Notes: generated from the letters alone by a model not told the origin. Counted from the first letter of the stretch, positions 25,801 to 39,379 are shown. The stretch: 64,000 nt of DNA from Diprion similis (GCF_021155765.1 NC_060117.1:8646001-8710000), one strand, 5' to 3'. Program-made: numbers and translations.

Positions 25801-26321
25801 AATTGTTCATAAGAAAAGTAAACATTTTATTCTCATTTTAGGCATTATTTTCTTAAGGGGCCCATTTTCCCCCACCTACGTAGAATTCGGATTTATAGGT
25901 AAAATGCTAATTCAATTTTTTGCCAATATTGCGCGGGAACATTATAAAGAAAAATTGAATTATAATTATGGTAAGACGTAATGTGGTTTGGTGTCTTGTG
26001 TTTAGATAATTAATTTCGCTACTCTCAGATTTTCCATTACGAATATACACACATTCGAAGTAATTCACAATCATTGTACGATTTTAGCACTTGACAACTG
26101 TCTCGGAGACTGCCTAATTACAGTTTATAAATAATTAAATTTGAATTGTGAATTACAAACATAATTGGTATTTTATTTCGTCCGATTTACAAAAATTTTC
26201 TCGTTATTGAAAAGTAATAATGTAATTTGTAATTCATTTAGTCTTTCCAGTTTGAAACAATACATTTTTAAACATCAGTACATTTGTTTGACAGACAGAG
26301 AGATGTTGAGTTTTATACATG
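22860..26321. other. Gene-poor AT-rich stretch
   Basis: No supported gene. A short ATACAGGGTGGTCCAAAAAAA motif at about 24550-24573, of a type common at the ends of insect repeats, recurs in variant form at 53580. A homopolymer of 20 C lies at 25162-25181. Remaining open frames are short and unlike proteins. Confidence 0.4.
25162..25181. repeat. Poly(C) tract, 20 nt
   Basis: Uninterrupted run of 20 C in an AT-rich neighbourhood. Its true length in the genome is uncertain because such runs are prone to polymerase and sequencing error. Confidence 0.9.
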
Positions 26322-26660
26322 GGGCATTCGACTAGAGTCCAAGTCTGATCCTCATCTTTTGGGATTTGCTCCGTAATTTTTTATATTGTTGTTTCAACCT
26401 TAAGAATCATGCGATAATGATGCGACATTTTTGAAAATTCTGTAACCAAAACCAAGAATATTTCAACTAAAATTAAAGTGAGCAGGCAAGATTGTAATTT
26501 TCGATTAGATACAACCATTTGAGGAGCTTTGGAAACACCGGAAGAGGGGTCTGAAAAAAAAACGTAATTATGTTTAGAGTTGGAACAACAACAGAAAAAA
26601 TCTCGAACCAAATCCAAGAGGATGAGGGTCAGACCCTAGTCGAATTGACGTGGAATGCCC
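26322..26660. mobile_element. Inverted-repeat (MITE-like) element, ~340 bp
   Basis: Left end GGGCATTCGACTAG... and right end ...CTAGTCGAATTGACGTGGAATGCCC are reverse complements apart from small indels. Pairing continues inward for about 90-100 nt (for example GATCCTCATC against GATGAGGGTC). No internal coding capacity. The outer GGGCATTCCACGTC resembles the end of the larger element at 29302-29920, suggesting one family. Confidence 0.75.
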
Positions 26661-29301
26661 TATAGGTATGCAAAGAAGAAGAAGGGATGTATGTATATTC
26701 ATTTGTCTAAGATACCCATCGAGAATATATCTGTTGAGAAATAAGGGATGAAAAAGTAATCGTACGTCGCTGGCGTACGACAACATAATACAAGAATAAT
26801 TAACCCTTTCATCGAATAAACATAACAACAAATAAAACAACAAACCCTACGACTGTAAATTATCGTAATGTACTATCCGGGTATTAGGCATTGTCCGTAA
26901 GTACTCGGCCGTGAATTTTCCTGCGAACAGGTGCGCGTCATGTTAGTGACAGGAAGGGGAGGGTGGTTTCAAAGGCTGAGTTACCCATCGTCACCTGATA
27001 CCCTCGATACAAGCTGCTACTGGCACAAGGATCGGCTATTGAAAACGTTTCCCAATACAACCGGGAGGCCAGGACCTACCCTTTGTTATTTATTCGCATT
27101 ATTTTCTTCCATCGATCCGTGTCATATACCATAAGTAGAAGTACCCATGCATTTATGATCAATGCAATCTTTATGCAACTCTCTAACGTATATTATGAGT
27201 TCTTGAAAAATACCCTCAGTTTCTTCATAGCCCAGTAAAAATAATAGATCTGAATTAAAAATATTCGGGATTTGGCTTCATTCTTGTTCATAGGGGTTTT
27301 CGACCCTCAGGAACTCAGACCTGAAGTCAATTTGACCTGTATAGTCGCAGGGCTTCTAGTATACAACCTAATGACACTATTTTTCCATTATTTTCCACAC
27401 CAGATACTATTTGCCTCTATTTTTAATCAATGGCTTCTATTTTCCTCTATTCACTTGCCTCTGACAAGAAGAAAGTGAAAGATATCGCTCTTGGCATCGT
27501 GTCCCAAAAAATGACAGGGTACCTTTGTAACCGATATTCTATCACTCTGGTGTAAAAAAAAATTCGCGAGAGTAAGATAAAAGAGTGCAGAAACATAGAA
27601 AAATTATGGGAATACAAAAGACTCGGGTATGGAAAAAGGAAGTGGAAACGAATTGCATTTTCACTTCAAGAACAAGTCGACATCCACGGATTGAAAGAGC
27701 AATGATTTGAATGAATTGCCGATGTATGAGATGATTCAAACAGACGTATATCTCAACTCTTGATTAAATGTGTGTCTGCTAAATCAAATGACCAATTATA
27801 AAACTGAAGATATACCGTTCCCGAAAATCGCGGTAGAATTTTTTTGTATTGTTTTACATCAGATTGAGTAACACCAGGAATTTGAGATCGAACTTCCTTA
27901 ACTTAAAATCTTCTGAATGGAGATAAAAATATTGATATTTTGAGAAAGAAATTACTCGAAACCGTTTATTTGTTCAAAAGTTATGGCACTTTAAAAAAAA
28001 AAAGTAAATTATGGTAACTGCAAAAATTGGTTTTCGACAAAAAATTAGAATAGTCGTGTAGAGAGAGTAAATTTTTTACAAATGGTTTGAATTTAACGGC
28101 CTTTTTTAGAAACCAAAATATTCAGTCATTGTTAAAAAATGGATTCTCGCTTCGTTTAAGATGTCACTGTTTTAGCAACTATTTTTTATGGTTGATGTCA
28201 CTAATTCAACTATATTTCGGAACTTCAGTCGCTGGAAACCCTGCATCCCCGGCGCTTCAAGAAAACGACATAATTTGACGTTTTTTGCGTTTTCGTCAAA
28301 AACTGCTATCGATAGATGAAAAACGACTTGACCATCGTGTAGAGCGAAAAATTCTGCATCGAATTATGCCCTCATATGTCGGAAACAGAGTCGGATTATC
28401 AAATTAAAAACAGAGATAATATTTCACCAAAATTCTCCAGATACCGTCGATAAGGAAAATTTCTTTTTTCTTAATTTGCTAATCCTACTCAGTTTTTTCA
28501 AAACGCCGGCTATGGAGCTCAAAAATGACTTCAGGTTCGAGTACTTGAGGGTCGGCAACCCCTATAAACAAAAATGCAGCCATAAGCCGAATATTTCTAA
28601 TTCAGACCCATTTCGACTGATCTAGAATTGATCTAATTTTTGCTCATAAAATTCTTAACAATATGATTGGCTGTCCCGAATTACTATCTAGGTTTCGTTT
28701 TTTTGTACCAAGCCGAACTTTACGACATAACAATTACTATGCTAACATAAACTTGCACAACAAATCTTACTCTGTAATTTACCTTCTACTATAATTATGT
28801 ATCGAGAAAGAAAATTGGTTTGATCCTTACAACGCTAGTTTTTGTACTATGAGAAATCTCTCTAGAGCTTTATTCATGCGTGAATAGTTATTTATTAGAA
28901 AATTATACTCTACCTGTGTGCCACTTAATGTTTTATATATATTGTATCATATTTTTTCCTGTGTATGTACGAGGATATGTCCGGTTAATCTTTCACGGAT
29001 AAGATAAATAAAAGAATATAAAAAAAATCTATTCCACATCACTTATTTAAACCAGTGAATTATCTGTAACAGTTTCATCAGACTACTAGATTTTTATTTA
29101 ATTAGGATCTACAAACATCTATGATTTATATGTATATGGGAAGATTAGATTAGAAACGAAATTTTTTAACTAATTGGATAACATTAATTTTTTTAATGGT
29201 ATGAATATTTAGTCGTAAATTTTTTGTCACGATTGGCATTCCTTATACCGAAATCGATGTTTTCGTTGATACGAAAATGTTCTTTATGTATTCATACATA
29301 A
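26661..29301. other. Gene-poor stretch
   Basis: No gene supported. A slightly GC-richer patch at about 26930-27125 carries a 67-codon open frame with no recognisable motif. Otherwise AT-rich unique-looking sequence. Confidence 0.35.
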
Positions 29302-29920
29302 TATATGGAGCATTCCACGTCAAATGAACGGGTCATCGACCTAACCCCCTGGGATTTTGATGTCCAATAGGTTTTTTGATTTATTCCGGTTAAAAATGAT
29401 ACCTCTAATTTTCTGAAGTTTTTCCGATATTTTGTAAAATTGTGGCGACAGAAAAAAAAATTGATGCTTAATTTGAACAAAAAAAATCGTTTTCTTCGTT
29501 TTACTCTTGAATAAATAATAAAGTCAAGTTTCATCACAATGAAGTTTCTTTTTATTTTATGTGTTACTACAAGAAACCAACATTAAAATTAATTTCCAAG
29601 GAAATTATTGTTATTATAATTTTTTTTTTAACAAAAATTAAAAAAAAAATGTACTCATCATTTTCATTTCATTTTCGAATCATGACGAAAAGATATGTTT
29701 CCGAGTTCCTGATTTTATAAAAACATCTAATCGATTTTAAAAATGTGCATCTTTATAATAAACGATATTTTGGATCGCTACACTTTGACAAAATGGTGGA
29801 AAGTGCTCGAAAAATTATTGGTATTATTTTTGACCGAAACAAAAAATAATGTTCATTAGACATGAAAATCCTAGGGGTCAGGTCGATGACCCGTTAATTT
29901 GACGTGGAATGCTCCATATA
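29302..29920. mobile_element. Terminal-inverted-repeat element, ~620 bp
   Basis: The left end TATATGGAGCATTCCACGTC and the right end GACGTGGAATGCTCCATATA are exact reverse complements, and pairing continues to about 60 nt (CGGGTCATCGACCTAACCCC against GGGGTCAGGTCGATGACCCG). The interior is AT-rich and non-coding. It looks like a non-autonomous DNA transposon, possibly inserted at a TA site. Confidence 0.85.
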
Positions 29921-30203
29921 CATATAGGCACAGAGAGTTGGGATTTCGCACCAGTTTTTGTTTCTACCAAACTCGGAGTTGGTCAAGGAGTGAAAGCTCA
30001 TAAAATTCAAATACAGCCTAAATAACTTGAAACATCAATCATTATGCTGCTCAGAACCTCATCTTCGGTCTTCGAACAACGACTCCTTGTAATTTTTTTT
30101 TTTAGTTTTCTTGTCCAATTAACTGCATTCACCGAATATAATTAAAGAGAGAATGTATAAATTGCCTCTTCACACGACATCCGCAAGCAATTTGGCTAAA
30201 CAA

Positions 30204-30457
30204 TTTAGAGTGCGTTCCGAAAACTCCCTAGGACAGAGCTAGTCACAAACTCGCCGGTGCAAAAGAGATAAGAGATTGCTGATAGCACTGGGAGCTAATT
30301 TCGAAACGCACCTGAATAACTAAAGATGCATTCCGAAATTAGCTCCCAGTACTGTCACCAATCGTTTATTTCTTTTGCGCTGCCGAGTTCGTGAGCAGCT
30401 CTGCCTCTGTCCTAGGGAGTTTTAGCGCTGCCACCTAATTTCGGAACGCACCCTAAA
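30204..30457. mobile_element. Palindromic MITE-like element, ~254 bp
   Basis: Starts TTTAGAGTGCGTTCCGAAA and ends TTTCGGAACGCACCCTAAA. The inner parts also pair (ACTCCCTAGGACAGAGC against GCTCTGCCTCTGTCCTAGGGAGT; CTGGGAGCTAATTTCG against CGAAATTAGCTCCCAG). Nearly the whole element can fold into one long hairpin. No coding capacity. Confidence 0.85.
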
Positions 30458-31139
30458 TAACCCTATATCGAAAACAATTGCAACTTACAGTTACAGTACA
30501 GCAATTAGAATGCAAAGAAGAGAACTTTCCACGATGAATATGGCGTCGAGAATAATATGAAAATTTTTCACAGTCTAACGATACGCTCATATGTGAAACA
30601 GCGTAAGCGGTAACTGGATCAATAATCTGCATAATGTATGGGTACATACATACATACATTCATATAACCTATCATACCCGTCGTGTATTATATTCATGTG
30701 CTTATATATCGCGTTCATCTTATATCTGCGAAGCGTTTGCACAAAGCCAATATAATAATATATTGATACCGAATTAGGGATGTAAACGCGTCACTCGATC
30801 CAATGGCCTGTCAGACACAGAACAGTTCAGCTTTGCGTAACACGGTTGTACCGACATATTAGCTCCTTAAATAATCCCGGTGTCCATACCGCTATATTGT
30901 ATCTGTACATGCGATTTACGCATATAATACACGCACAAATTTATACCAACAATATAACCTAACACATATGTAACGGAATATGTATAAGATATTCGGCGCG
31001 TGCAGGTGAGCTGCAGACAATTATTTGTTTAGCTTTGTTCAGGATTGTTCTTTATCTGGTCTCGTCCGCTTTATTATACGTTTTGTATTATAAATTATTT
31101 GTGACGCAGGTTCGAATTTTTCGTCACACTGACCGAGAG

Positions 31140-31474
31140 AAATTAGGTGTGCAAGTGAAAAATTCCATTAGTATCGTCAGATAGAATGTCAAAAAATAAT
31201 TGACACCTATTTTTTCTTTATTCAATTCACCGTTCCCTATACACAGAAAAAAAAAGATATAGCAGTTTGAAATTAACGCGTGACGTCACAATCTTCTTAG
31301 ATATAGACATACGGCAGTGTGAAAAATGTGTAACATTATGACGTCACGCAGAATTCGACTTGCTATATCTTTGTTAATAAATATTGAATTGAAATAAGAA
31401 AAAATACGTGTCAATTGTTTTTCGACATTCTATCTGATGATACTAATGGAATTTTTCATTTACACACCTAATTT
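31140..31474. mobile_element. Palindromic MITE-like element, ~335 bp
   Basis: Ends AAATTAGGTGTG and CACACCTAATTT. The arms pair almost throughout: GAAAAATTCCATTAGTATC against GATACTAATGGAATTTTTC, AGATAGAATGTC against GACATTCTATCT, and the inner GCGTGACGTCA against TGACGTCACGC. The centre therefore carries two CRE-like TGACGTCA motifs in mirrored positions. No coding capacity. Confidence 0.85.
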
Positions 31475-34400
31475 AATTAGTGTGGTTATTGCACACATGT
31501 ATAACACGTACGATCTCCAAATGTTTTAATTTTTTAACTTATAACTGAAGAATATAGTCTTGATCGAAAAATGGAAATTGATTTATAAAAGAGATCGTGA
31601 GTGTGGAAATCAGAATAAATTAATGCAAGAATGAGAGGGGTTGATATTTAGGGTGGCACGGAGTTCGAGGGCGGAAAAAAGGAGACCAAGAGACAAACAA
31701 GAAATTGATCGGCCAATTATAAAAATTTCGAGCCTGTACAATATAAAGCGAGATAATTATTATCAGAACTCGATTACTTCGACGTGACGAGGATAATTAG
31801 CAGCTGGGATAATTGGTGATTTAAAATAACAATCTTATGGAGCTAATCAGAGAAATTTCTTAGAAAAGACGCAGCGAGACGCAAAGCGCTGAATAACAAA
31901 CTGGAAGTATGATTCTTACCTTTGCTTCGATCGCCGTCTTCGGCATTTATTTTAAGAGACTTTCTGTCAGTGCCAATAATTCTTTTTTTGCTTCGAAGAT
32001 TTTTTGCCGAATAAATTGAGATAGAATCTTTCATCTGCAGAACGTGAACTTGTACCTATATCTTGTGTATTGGTACTGTAATAATTTATCCAAATTAGGA
32101 AAATTAGTGAGCCAAGCATTAAAATTTTTTATTATTAATATTATTGAAAATGTATTAAGTTTTACAACATTCTACCGATATTGTTAACAATCAAGGAATT
32201 GTTCAGACAATTCGCGGAAACTGTCTTGGGAATATTACGCGTCATACATCGTCGAGTGAAATCGAGCTTATCTAGCATTTATTATATTTTTAATCTTTTC
32301 GAACCGCCTTTGAAATGATATTCCGATGTCTGAGCTTTTTTTTGGAATAATTTTAGAATTTTTCACTTCGACGTCTTTTTAAAGAGATCGATTTTTCCTC
32401 CTTGTTACACAGGGAAGGGAAGGATTATTCAAGTCACATGATATTCGTTTTATTGAATACTTAATTCAACAAAAGACGTATATGACATTCTAGCCGACTT
32501 TTAGCTTTTATAACTATCTCTGAAGCTATTTCCGTAGCGAGAGAGTTAACCTCCTAGTGGCCGTTTATAGCACTAGTATACTGATGTTTACTACAAATGT
32601 ATTCTCTACTTGTTTCAAAGCATTTGGTGTTTCTGTTACCTTGTAAACAAGTTAGTGTAACTGATTCAACCAGTTACGCCAAACACGCTCCGATTATATC
32701 AACAAAGTATGGCATTCGATTGATGAAAATTTTTTGTCGGCTCAAACATGCGACTTGAAGGAACAATACATGAACTTCAAATGAAATGATATTTAGTTCA
32801 CTCAATTTTGGAAACATATGAAAAGGTTCACTCGAAACAATACTTCACTCGATCGTGACAAAAAAAGCTCTTGTTGAATAAAGGAATTTGCTTGATTAAA
32901 TCATTTTGACAAACTTACAAAACCAAAATTGTTGAGTCGAAATCATCGTATTTGGAAAAACTAAGGAATACTACATTGAAGCGAAGGGACTCCAACGAAA
33001 TCTATTTTGCTGGTTCAAGAATTCCTTTCCTTCCGTGCACACCATTTCACTTGCATCATACAGATCAAGTTCTAGCGAAATGTGTGGTCGATCGGATTCT
33101 CGAAAACTCCAAAAAACTGTCGTAACCAGCTCTTGACAGATTTTCTCGCCTACGCTGTAAATGCTGCTTACCCGGAGAATCTGACCTTTGCCAATCACGT
33201 AAGACGCGTTTCAAATGACCACAAGAGCCTGTGATTCCGCGTTGGTTAGGAAAGCGAGTGTATCCTCTTACCAATCAAGTCGTGGCCGGAAGATATCATC
33301 AGCGATGGCGTGACAGGAAAAGTCCAGCTCTGCATTTTGGCTATCGGATTTCAGTAAGGAATCTTCAGAGATCCTTTATACTTATTCCTCTGGTCAAATC
33401 AACTGCCAGGTGAATCGGAGGAAAGAATTCGAGCTCTTGCTCCACTACAGTAACGTGAAAGAGGATAGGATTTGAGGAGCATGTAATTATTGTCAAAGTA
33501 TAATCATTACAGCCCCAAGAGGAAAGTTTCGGTTAGTCACATGAAGAATTTGCTGATATGATTTCCCTTTTTCATGGGAAAGAAAATTGCTCTTCTATAG
33601 CAAGTTTAGGTGTCAATACACAGAGGAAGGAATAATTTTTACCACTTATAACAGCAAGTTTTTCAGCAATCGGTTTTCTATTTTCAACAGTTTCTAGTAA
33701 TAGTTGAATATGCAAAATCATAGCTGTTGCGACACGTTTTACTTAATGGCGGTATTATTTTGGCACCATCAAAGCTTGCTATAATAGCAAACTATTTTTT
33801 TCCGTGTTCTTCTATAGTCACGATGTAACTGGACCTGAATTTTTTGTAAAATGATTTCGGAAATTTGTAAAAGTTACAATATCACCGAAGAAATATTTTC
33901 GCGAAGTTGTTCAAATTCTTGAAATAACAAAAACAAAACAGAATAACCATGAGTCGTATGTCGGGAAAGTGTAAATCCGAAGAGTTTTAGTTTCTCGCGG
34001 CGCGATATTCAATTCTGAAAAAAGCGATTGCTGGTCAAAAGTTAACGAAAAATAATCTTGTAGTCAAACAAACACGCGTGTGATTGTGTTAAACGAATCT
34101 CGGCAAATTCAAACAACACAAACCACATAACATCAACAGTTTGAGAAAAGGTAGGTATTATTGCAAGAACGTTCAGAATTATTAATCTCTGGTGTTTTTC
34201 ATCTAATCTTAATTTGTCGAGATACATTCTGTTCGCCATTAAAATTTTCAGAGATTGCATGAAAAATAATATCAAAAACAGTTATGTCTAGAATGGTTGG
34301 AAATAGATTTGTGTCAGTCATGAATTACATTTGTACATTCTAACAATACTATAATGCACAATTTCTTGGACGTGTTTCAGACAATTTATGGGGATCTAGC

Positions 34401-35428
34401 GTGCGAGAAAACTGAGCTCAAAAAACATTCGACACGGATCAAAAACACCAGATTTGAGTCACTTTGAAGGTTGCAATAATAAAAGCTAGGCTTCAATTGT
34501 TGATACCTTGACTTATGTGATTGAAATTCACTGAGATTCATTTCTATCACATACCTATTAGGGATGTTGTTTTATTCGTTTGAACACACCATCATGGGTC
34601 AAAATACCAGTACAGGAGATTTTTTAAACTGTTCTTCTCTTTTCCAATTTCTCGATCATTCATTCGAACCGAACTTCTGCATCCTTATAACTACAGACGT
34701 TTGAAATGTCTAAAGAGCAATTCTTTTCCTCGCTTTAAGCTCGAGAGAAAATCTGACTGAACGGTATCTAGTGGTCTTACAAATCGGGTGTGTCCACTGT
34801 CCAGTTATTGAGCCGTTACAAGTGTGTTCGAAACTTATCCAATAAAAATTTTCCCCTTCAAGTTCCGTATATCACATGTCGAGTAGTATCCGCGGGTTTG
34901 CACAAGTGATCGATAATTCTTGCAAGGTATCGCTAAGAGTTCGATCATTTAAAACTTGCGGGTACACTAAATTTCTCTCTGTCTCTTCCCTGTCTCTTCT
35001 CCCATCGATCTCTCCCTATTTTTTCCTTACAGAGTGCGGAGGGAATCCGGAGTCTATACTCGAATACTCTGTATTACTGACTGTATTGGCGAAACACAGT
35101 TGCGACAAGTTTCGCAGGCGAGTTTCACGCTGCTTACATTTCGCTGAAATATCTTCAAGTCCTCGTCGTCGGTAGAAAAGTAAATATGAAAACACTGTGT
35201 GCATTTTGTCGGCTTCGAAAGGCAGCAGGAACAAATCGACGAATGTATGCTGCTCCGGTGAATGCATGCAGAGCATGAGTTTCAGTTAAGGGGGCACAAC
35301 CACTTCAACGGCAGAAACGGTAAAAGCTATAAGATACAAAAATCAATCCGTACGGTAATTCTTATACCGTATTACAAAAACAATCATCAGTGATTATCAG
35401 ACCCTTTGAAGTATATTTATGTACCACA
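31475..35428. other. Gene-poor stretch
   Basis: No supported gene. The patch at 32970-33420 is less AT-rich and open on the minus strand for about 70 codons in two frames, but shows no recognisable protein. The rest is AT-rich. Confidence 0.35.
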
Positions 35429-35742
35429 GGTACACGGAATGTTTCCGAGTAAACGCCGCAGTATGTTGGGTTGCCTACCACTTGGGGGAACAAATATCGG
35501 TAAAACAGATCTTACGAGTTATAATCACTTGTGTCAAATCAAGTCACATAATCACTTTGACGTGAATCCAACAGCGAAACAACTGTTTGGCCAAATACAC
35601 ACAATTAGCCAGCACAGGCAGTTCCAGGTCTTTAAACACGCAACCTACCGATAATTCCGTGGGTCTGTGCTACTGGTATTTGTTCTCCTAAGTGGTAGGC
35701 AACCTAACATACTGCAACGTTTGTTCGGAAACACCACGTATA
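35429..35742. mobile_element. Inverted-repeat (MITE-like) element, ~315 bp
   Basis: The left arm (about 35429-35500) contains GTTTCCGAGTAAACG, then GCAGTATGTTGGGTTGCCTA and CCACTTGGGGGAACAAAT. The right arm (about 35672-35742) is its reverse complement with few mismatches (ATTTGTTCTCCTAAGTGG, TAGGCAACCTAACATACTGC, CGTTTGTTCGGAAAC). Arms are about 65-70 nt and the interior is non-coding. Confidence 0.8.
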
Positions 35743-38333
35743 AGAGCTGTCGCATGAACTTTTTCAAAATAAATCAAACCTCCAAAAAAATTACTCAGGA
35801 GGAAATTTATAGTTCTAATTATTGCACAGTCTTTGAATGTTTTCATTTTTCATCACAACTGAAAATTGTCGTTACATACAAAATGAAAATTAGTTTCAGA
35901 GCTGTAATGTTATAAAATCTGAAACGCGTCACTATTATTTTCATTCTTACAGTAAAATCTGAGTTTTTGTTGCGTTCTGGACTCACACATCGCTCTGATT
36001 ATTCTAATTCACTAACAATAAGTTAAATATAGTTGAAGTAAAAAATATTTTCCCTCTGCAGGAATAAAAAATACATTTTCTTGCTCAGGGACGAACTTAT
36101 TCCTTTTCAGAGCAAAAGATTACAATTTTTTTCGGGACTGGGGATCCTTTTTCCCCGTTAATCCCTGCATGATTATTATGCATTATCAATCGACCCAATG
36201 GTTAAAAAATACGGTGTCAGTCGGGCTTTGGGGCCATATGGCTCTTAGCGAGGCTGAACAGCATTAGTGCTAACAATCCCCGTAAAACGAACACCTATTA
36301 TACGTGATCTGCATAACGAAGAGGCGCGCAAGGATGTATGGGAAGTACAGTCGGATGAAAAAAGCGTCATACATGGGGGTTTGAATAAAGTGTTGCCGAA
36401 GTTAATCTCTAGTTGTATGTATATCTAACCATAGAAGAATCCCAGTGATATTAAACACGCGGGAAAAAAAAATTTTAAACGCTGAATCTCAAGTGTAACG
36501 GTCTATTTATTTATTAATTACATCAGAGAAATTACATGACGTATTGTACTTTTTTTACTGGAAATACATACTGCAGTTGATCCTATTTTCACAAACACAG
36601 TAGCTCATTTTATTTAGTAATCGATTTTTCCACGTTAGATTGTGAACAAAAATAATGTGTTTGTTGCCGAATCTCAAGTTTATTAGTTGTAAATTATACC
36701 GATTGAATGCATCGGATTCTTACTACCAACTGATGAGCTCAATAAAAAAAGGTCTGATTTTCAGCAATTCGTGAGAAATTCACTCAAGAATAAAATTAGA
36801 TATTCTTTGTAAGAATGGGATGAACTAAATAGATTTTTCCCAGAAGAAATATAAATCTGTTGGAAAATACAGTTAAAACGACGAAATTATACAAAAGCAG
36901 CTCAGTTATGATTTTTTTTTTTCAGACCTGTCCCGTACGTCCGATTTCAACGAATCACAGACCAATTTGTTCTTTAATGGATTACCTATATTTACAAACC
37001 TTTTTGACTGGAATATGTAACACTTCGATTGAACGAGAAAAAAAACAGATACGTGAAATCTACACAGATGACTAGGCGTGCATAAAAGAATAAATTGTTT
37101 CTCCATTTCAAAATGTCGTTGGAATACTAAATATTTGTATTAAGTGATTTGTGTAGAATTCGTTTACGAAGCAAATGATCTATGTTATTCATTGAAACCT
37201 GATACATCATGCAAATATGGCACTAGAAAAAAATGTTGCTCACTAATGTACCTCGTTTAAAATATGTAATTAGTAAATTATTTAATTTTATGTACCAAGT
37301 TTCACCAGAATCAAACGAACGAATTCGAAGTACTTTTGTGAAAACTGTTCAAAATCGTCATTTCAAGTAAAATGAACGCAGTTTAAAAACCACGACAGAT
37401 TTTCCAAACTCCGAATCTAGGGATAAAACTGTACTCGCAAATGAATTCACTATAAATCAGCAAAGTCAGATTTTGGATAACGGTGGATTACTTTTTATTG
37501 AGACATTGATTGACTATTTATCAGTTATAATAATCTCACTAAGGATTTTTTTTTAATCAACTAAGAAGCCAAATACAAAATATAAATTGGCTAATTTATA
37601 GTGAATTTATTTACCCTACTTCAATAAGATGAGTTAAACGAGTGATTTTTTCATTGTATAAGAAATGCTCCGATAACGGGATCAATTCAAGGTCAAATAA
37701 TTGTGCTATTGTAGATGAAATTCAAGTTTCGTCAAACAAAACTTTCTCTATCAAGTGTATATTGTTTCAACTAACTTTAACTCAATTAACTTCAGTTGTA
37801 CTTGCAAGCTTTCGTTACATCATATTTCTGCCTTTATAACTCTTCCGACCGAAAAGTGCGTTTGAAAAATCCTTGAAGAACTCGGTCGCCCCCAAAAATT
37901 GATGCGATTTCTCTAAAATACTAACATAGAAAACATTGGAATTAAAAAACAAAAGCTTAGGTGTTATGTATCAGTACTTCGTTTCGAGTTTTTCAAAACT
38001 TTTTGATTTCTTCATTATTCAATTCAATATTCTTATTTGTACAATATTGTGAAATTAAATATTTAACGATGCAAAGACGATAAAAAAGAGTTTCAGTAAA
38101 TCTGTACAAAACAGTCTTCTGAATTAAAGTAGGTCGAGTAAAATGGAATGAATATATTAGATTTCGAACAATTTTAAATCAATTTGAAATGAGGCATAAA
38201 AATCTTAACTTTTGCTCATGATTTCTGGATCTTCATTTTTTTAGTTTCAAAGAGATCTAGACTTTGTACAGTTTACAAATAGTAATAAATTAATTTGACA
38301 AATACTTAATGATACAACAACCTGGTGATGAAA
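35743..38333. other. Gene-poor stretch
   Basis: AT-rich, with no supported gene, RNA or clear repeat. Short open frames only. Confidence 0.35.
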
Positions 38334-38590
38334 TTACATCGAATTTAAGAGAATCTGCGATTTTTGATTCGATTCGAATTTAACCTTTAGACCCCCCGAA
38401 AATCTAAATATAGACGCTAGCAATCTTTCAAAACTTTGTAGAAGGGTTGTTGAGGTCGCTGATTGCGAATCTGAATTTGAAATTTTGAAATTCAAGATGG
38501 CAGACCAGAATTCGAATTGTTTTGTCCTCCATCTTGAATTTCGAATATCTGATTCCAGATTCGTTATCAGCGACTCCAAAGACTCACATC
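38334..38590. repeat. Dispersed repeat family, copy cluster 1
   Basis: Two opposed units of the family whose consensus runs roughly: TCGCTGATTGCGAATCTGAA, then a TTGAAATTTTGAAATTC-like core, then AAGATGGCGGATCCAATATGG. Here AGGTCGCTGATTGCGAATCTG is followed within about 60 bp by CCATCTTGAATTTCGAATATC and CAGATTCGTTATCAGCGAC in reverse orientation, so the segment is itself a hairpin. Confidence 0.65.
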
Positions 38591-38902
38591 CAGGTCTTAT
38601 GCAAAACTACATCTTTTGAATTTTTAAGCACACTATTTTGGGACTTTCTAGGGGGATTAAAGCTCATCAAACCCTGGCAGTCGAAAGGTTAAGAAAAGAT
38701 CATCCTAATTTATTTAGATACTCTAAAAGCAGTTATATAGCAGAATGAATTTATGGTTAGAGAAAGATAAGAATTGAAACCTGAATAGCTGAACACGTGA
38801 AGATAAATCAGTTAAATTTTTGTGATTCGGGAGTGCCTGTGGATCAAGATATTGCATATATTTATCATGTACCTACTCTTAAGGCAAATTATACTTTTCC
38901 AA

Positions 38903-38998
38903 CGTGTTCAAGCACTCGGCACCTGATGATTGATGGTTAAATGTCGATGAAAACTGGTTTCAAACCGTCAATTATTAGGTGCCGAGTGATTGAACACC
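38903..38998. repeat. Short hairpin repeat, ~96 bp
   Basis: GTGTTCAAGCACTCGGCACC near the left end pairs with GGTGCCGAGTGATTGAACAC at the right end; the loop side keeps partial pairing. Could be a minimal MITE or a structured transcript; it lies alone in gene-poor DNA. Confidence 0.7.
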
Positions 38999-39379
38999 AT
39001 AAAAAATTACGCAAGTACTGAAGTAAGTAAGTAAGTAAGAGTTATCAAAAAAATTAGCCATCTGAGAATCACTGCGGACAAATCTAGGTGTTCAATAATT
39101 TTAGACATTTCTTAACCCTTTGCAGCACAGCGTCTTATATAATATGAGAGACCTTTTTTGAATCGGTTATTCAAGATTTATATTCAATTTTTGAGATATC
39201 GCCTTTTTTTGCATAATTGGACTTCCGAGATGTCAGAGTTGATGTTTTGAAAGGGATTATGATGATTTCGCAAGAATAGTAAGCGCTATTGCTATAAATA
39301 CGCAAAGTGTTGAAAATGCCTGTTTTTACAGAATAAATGTAATTGTGGGAAGGTTATGGGAACTAGAAAACTGGATGTC

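Noticed and set aside
26931..27134. 67-codon plus-strand frame
   Set aside because: Composition is slightly GC-rich but no motif, no partner exons and no clear start context.
32971..33274. Two overlapping minus-strand frames of about 70 codons
   Set aside because: No family motif, no splice context and no second exon; left unassigned.
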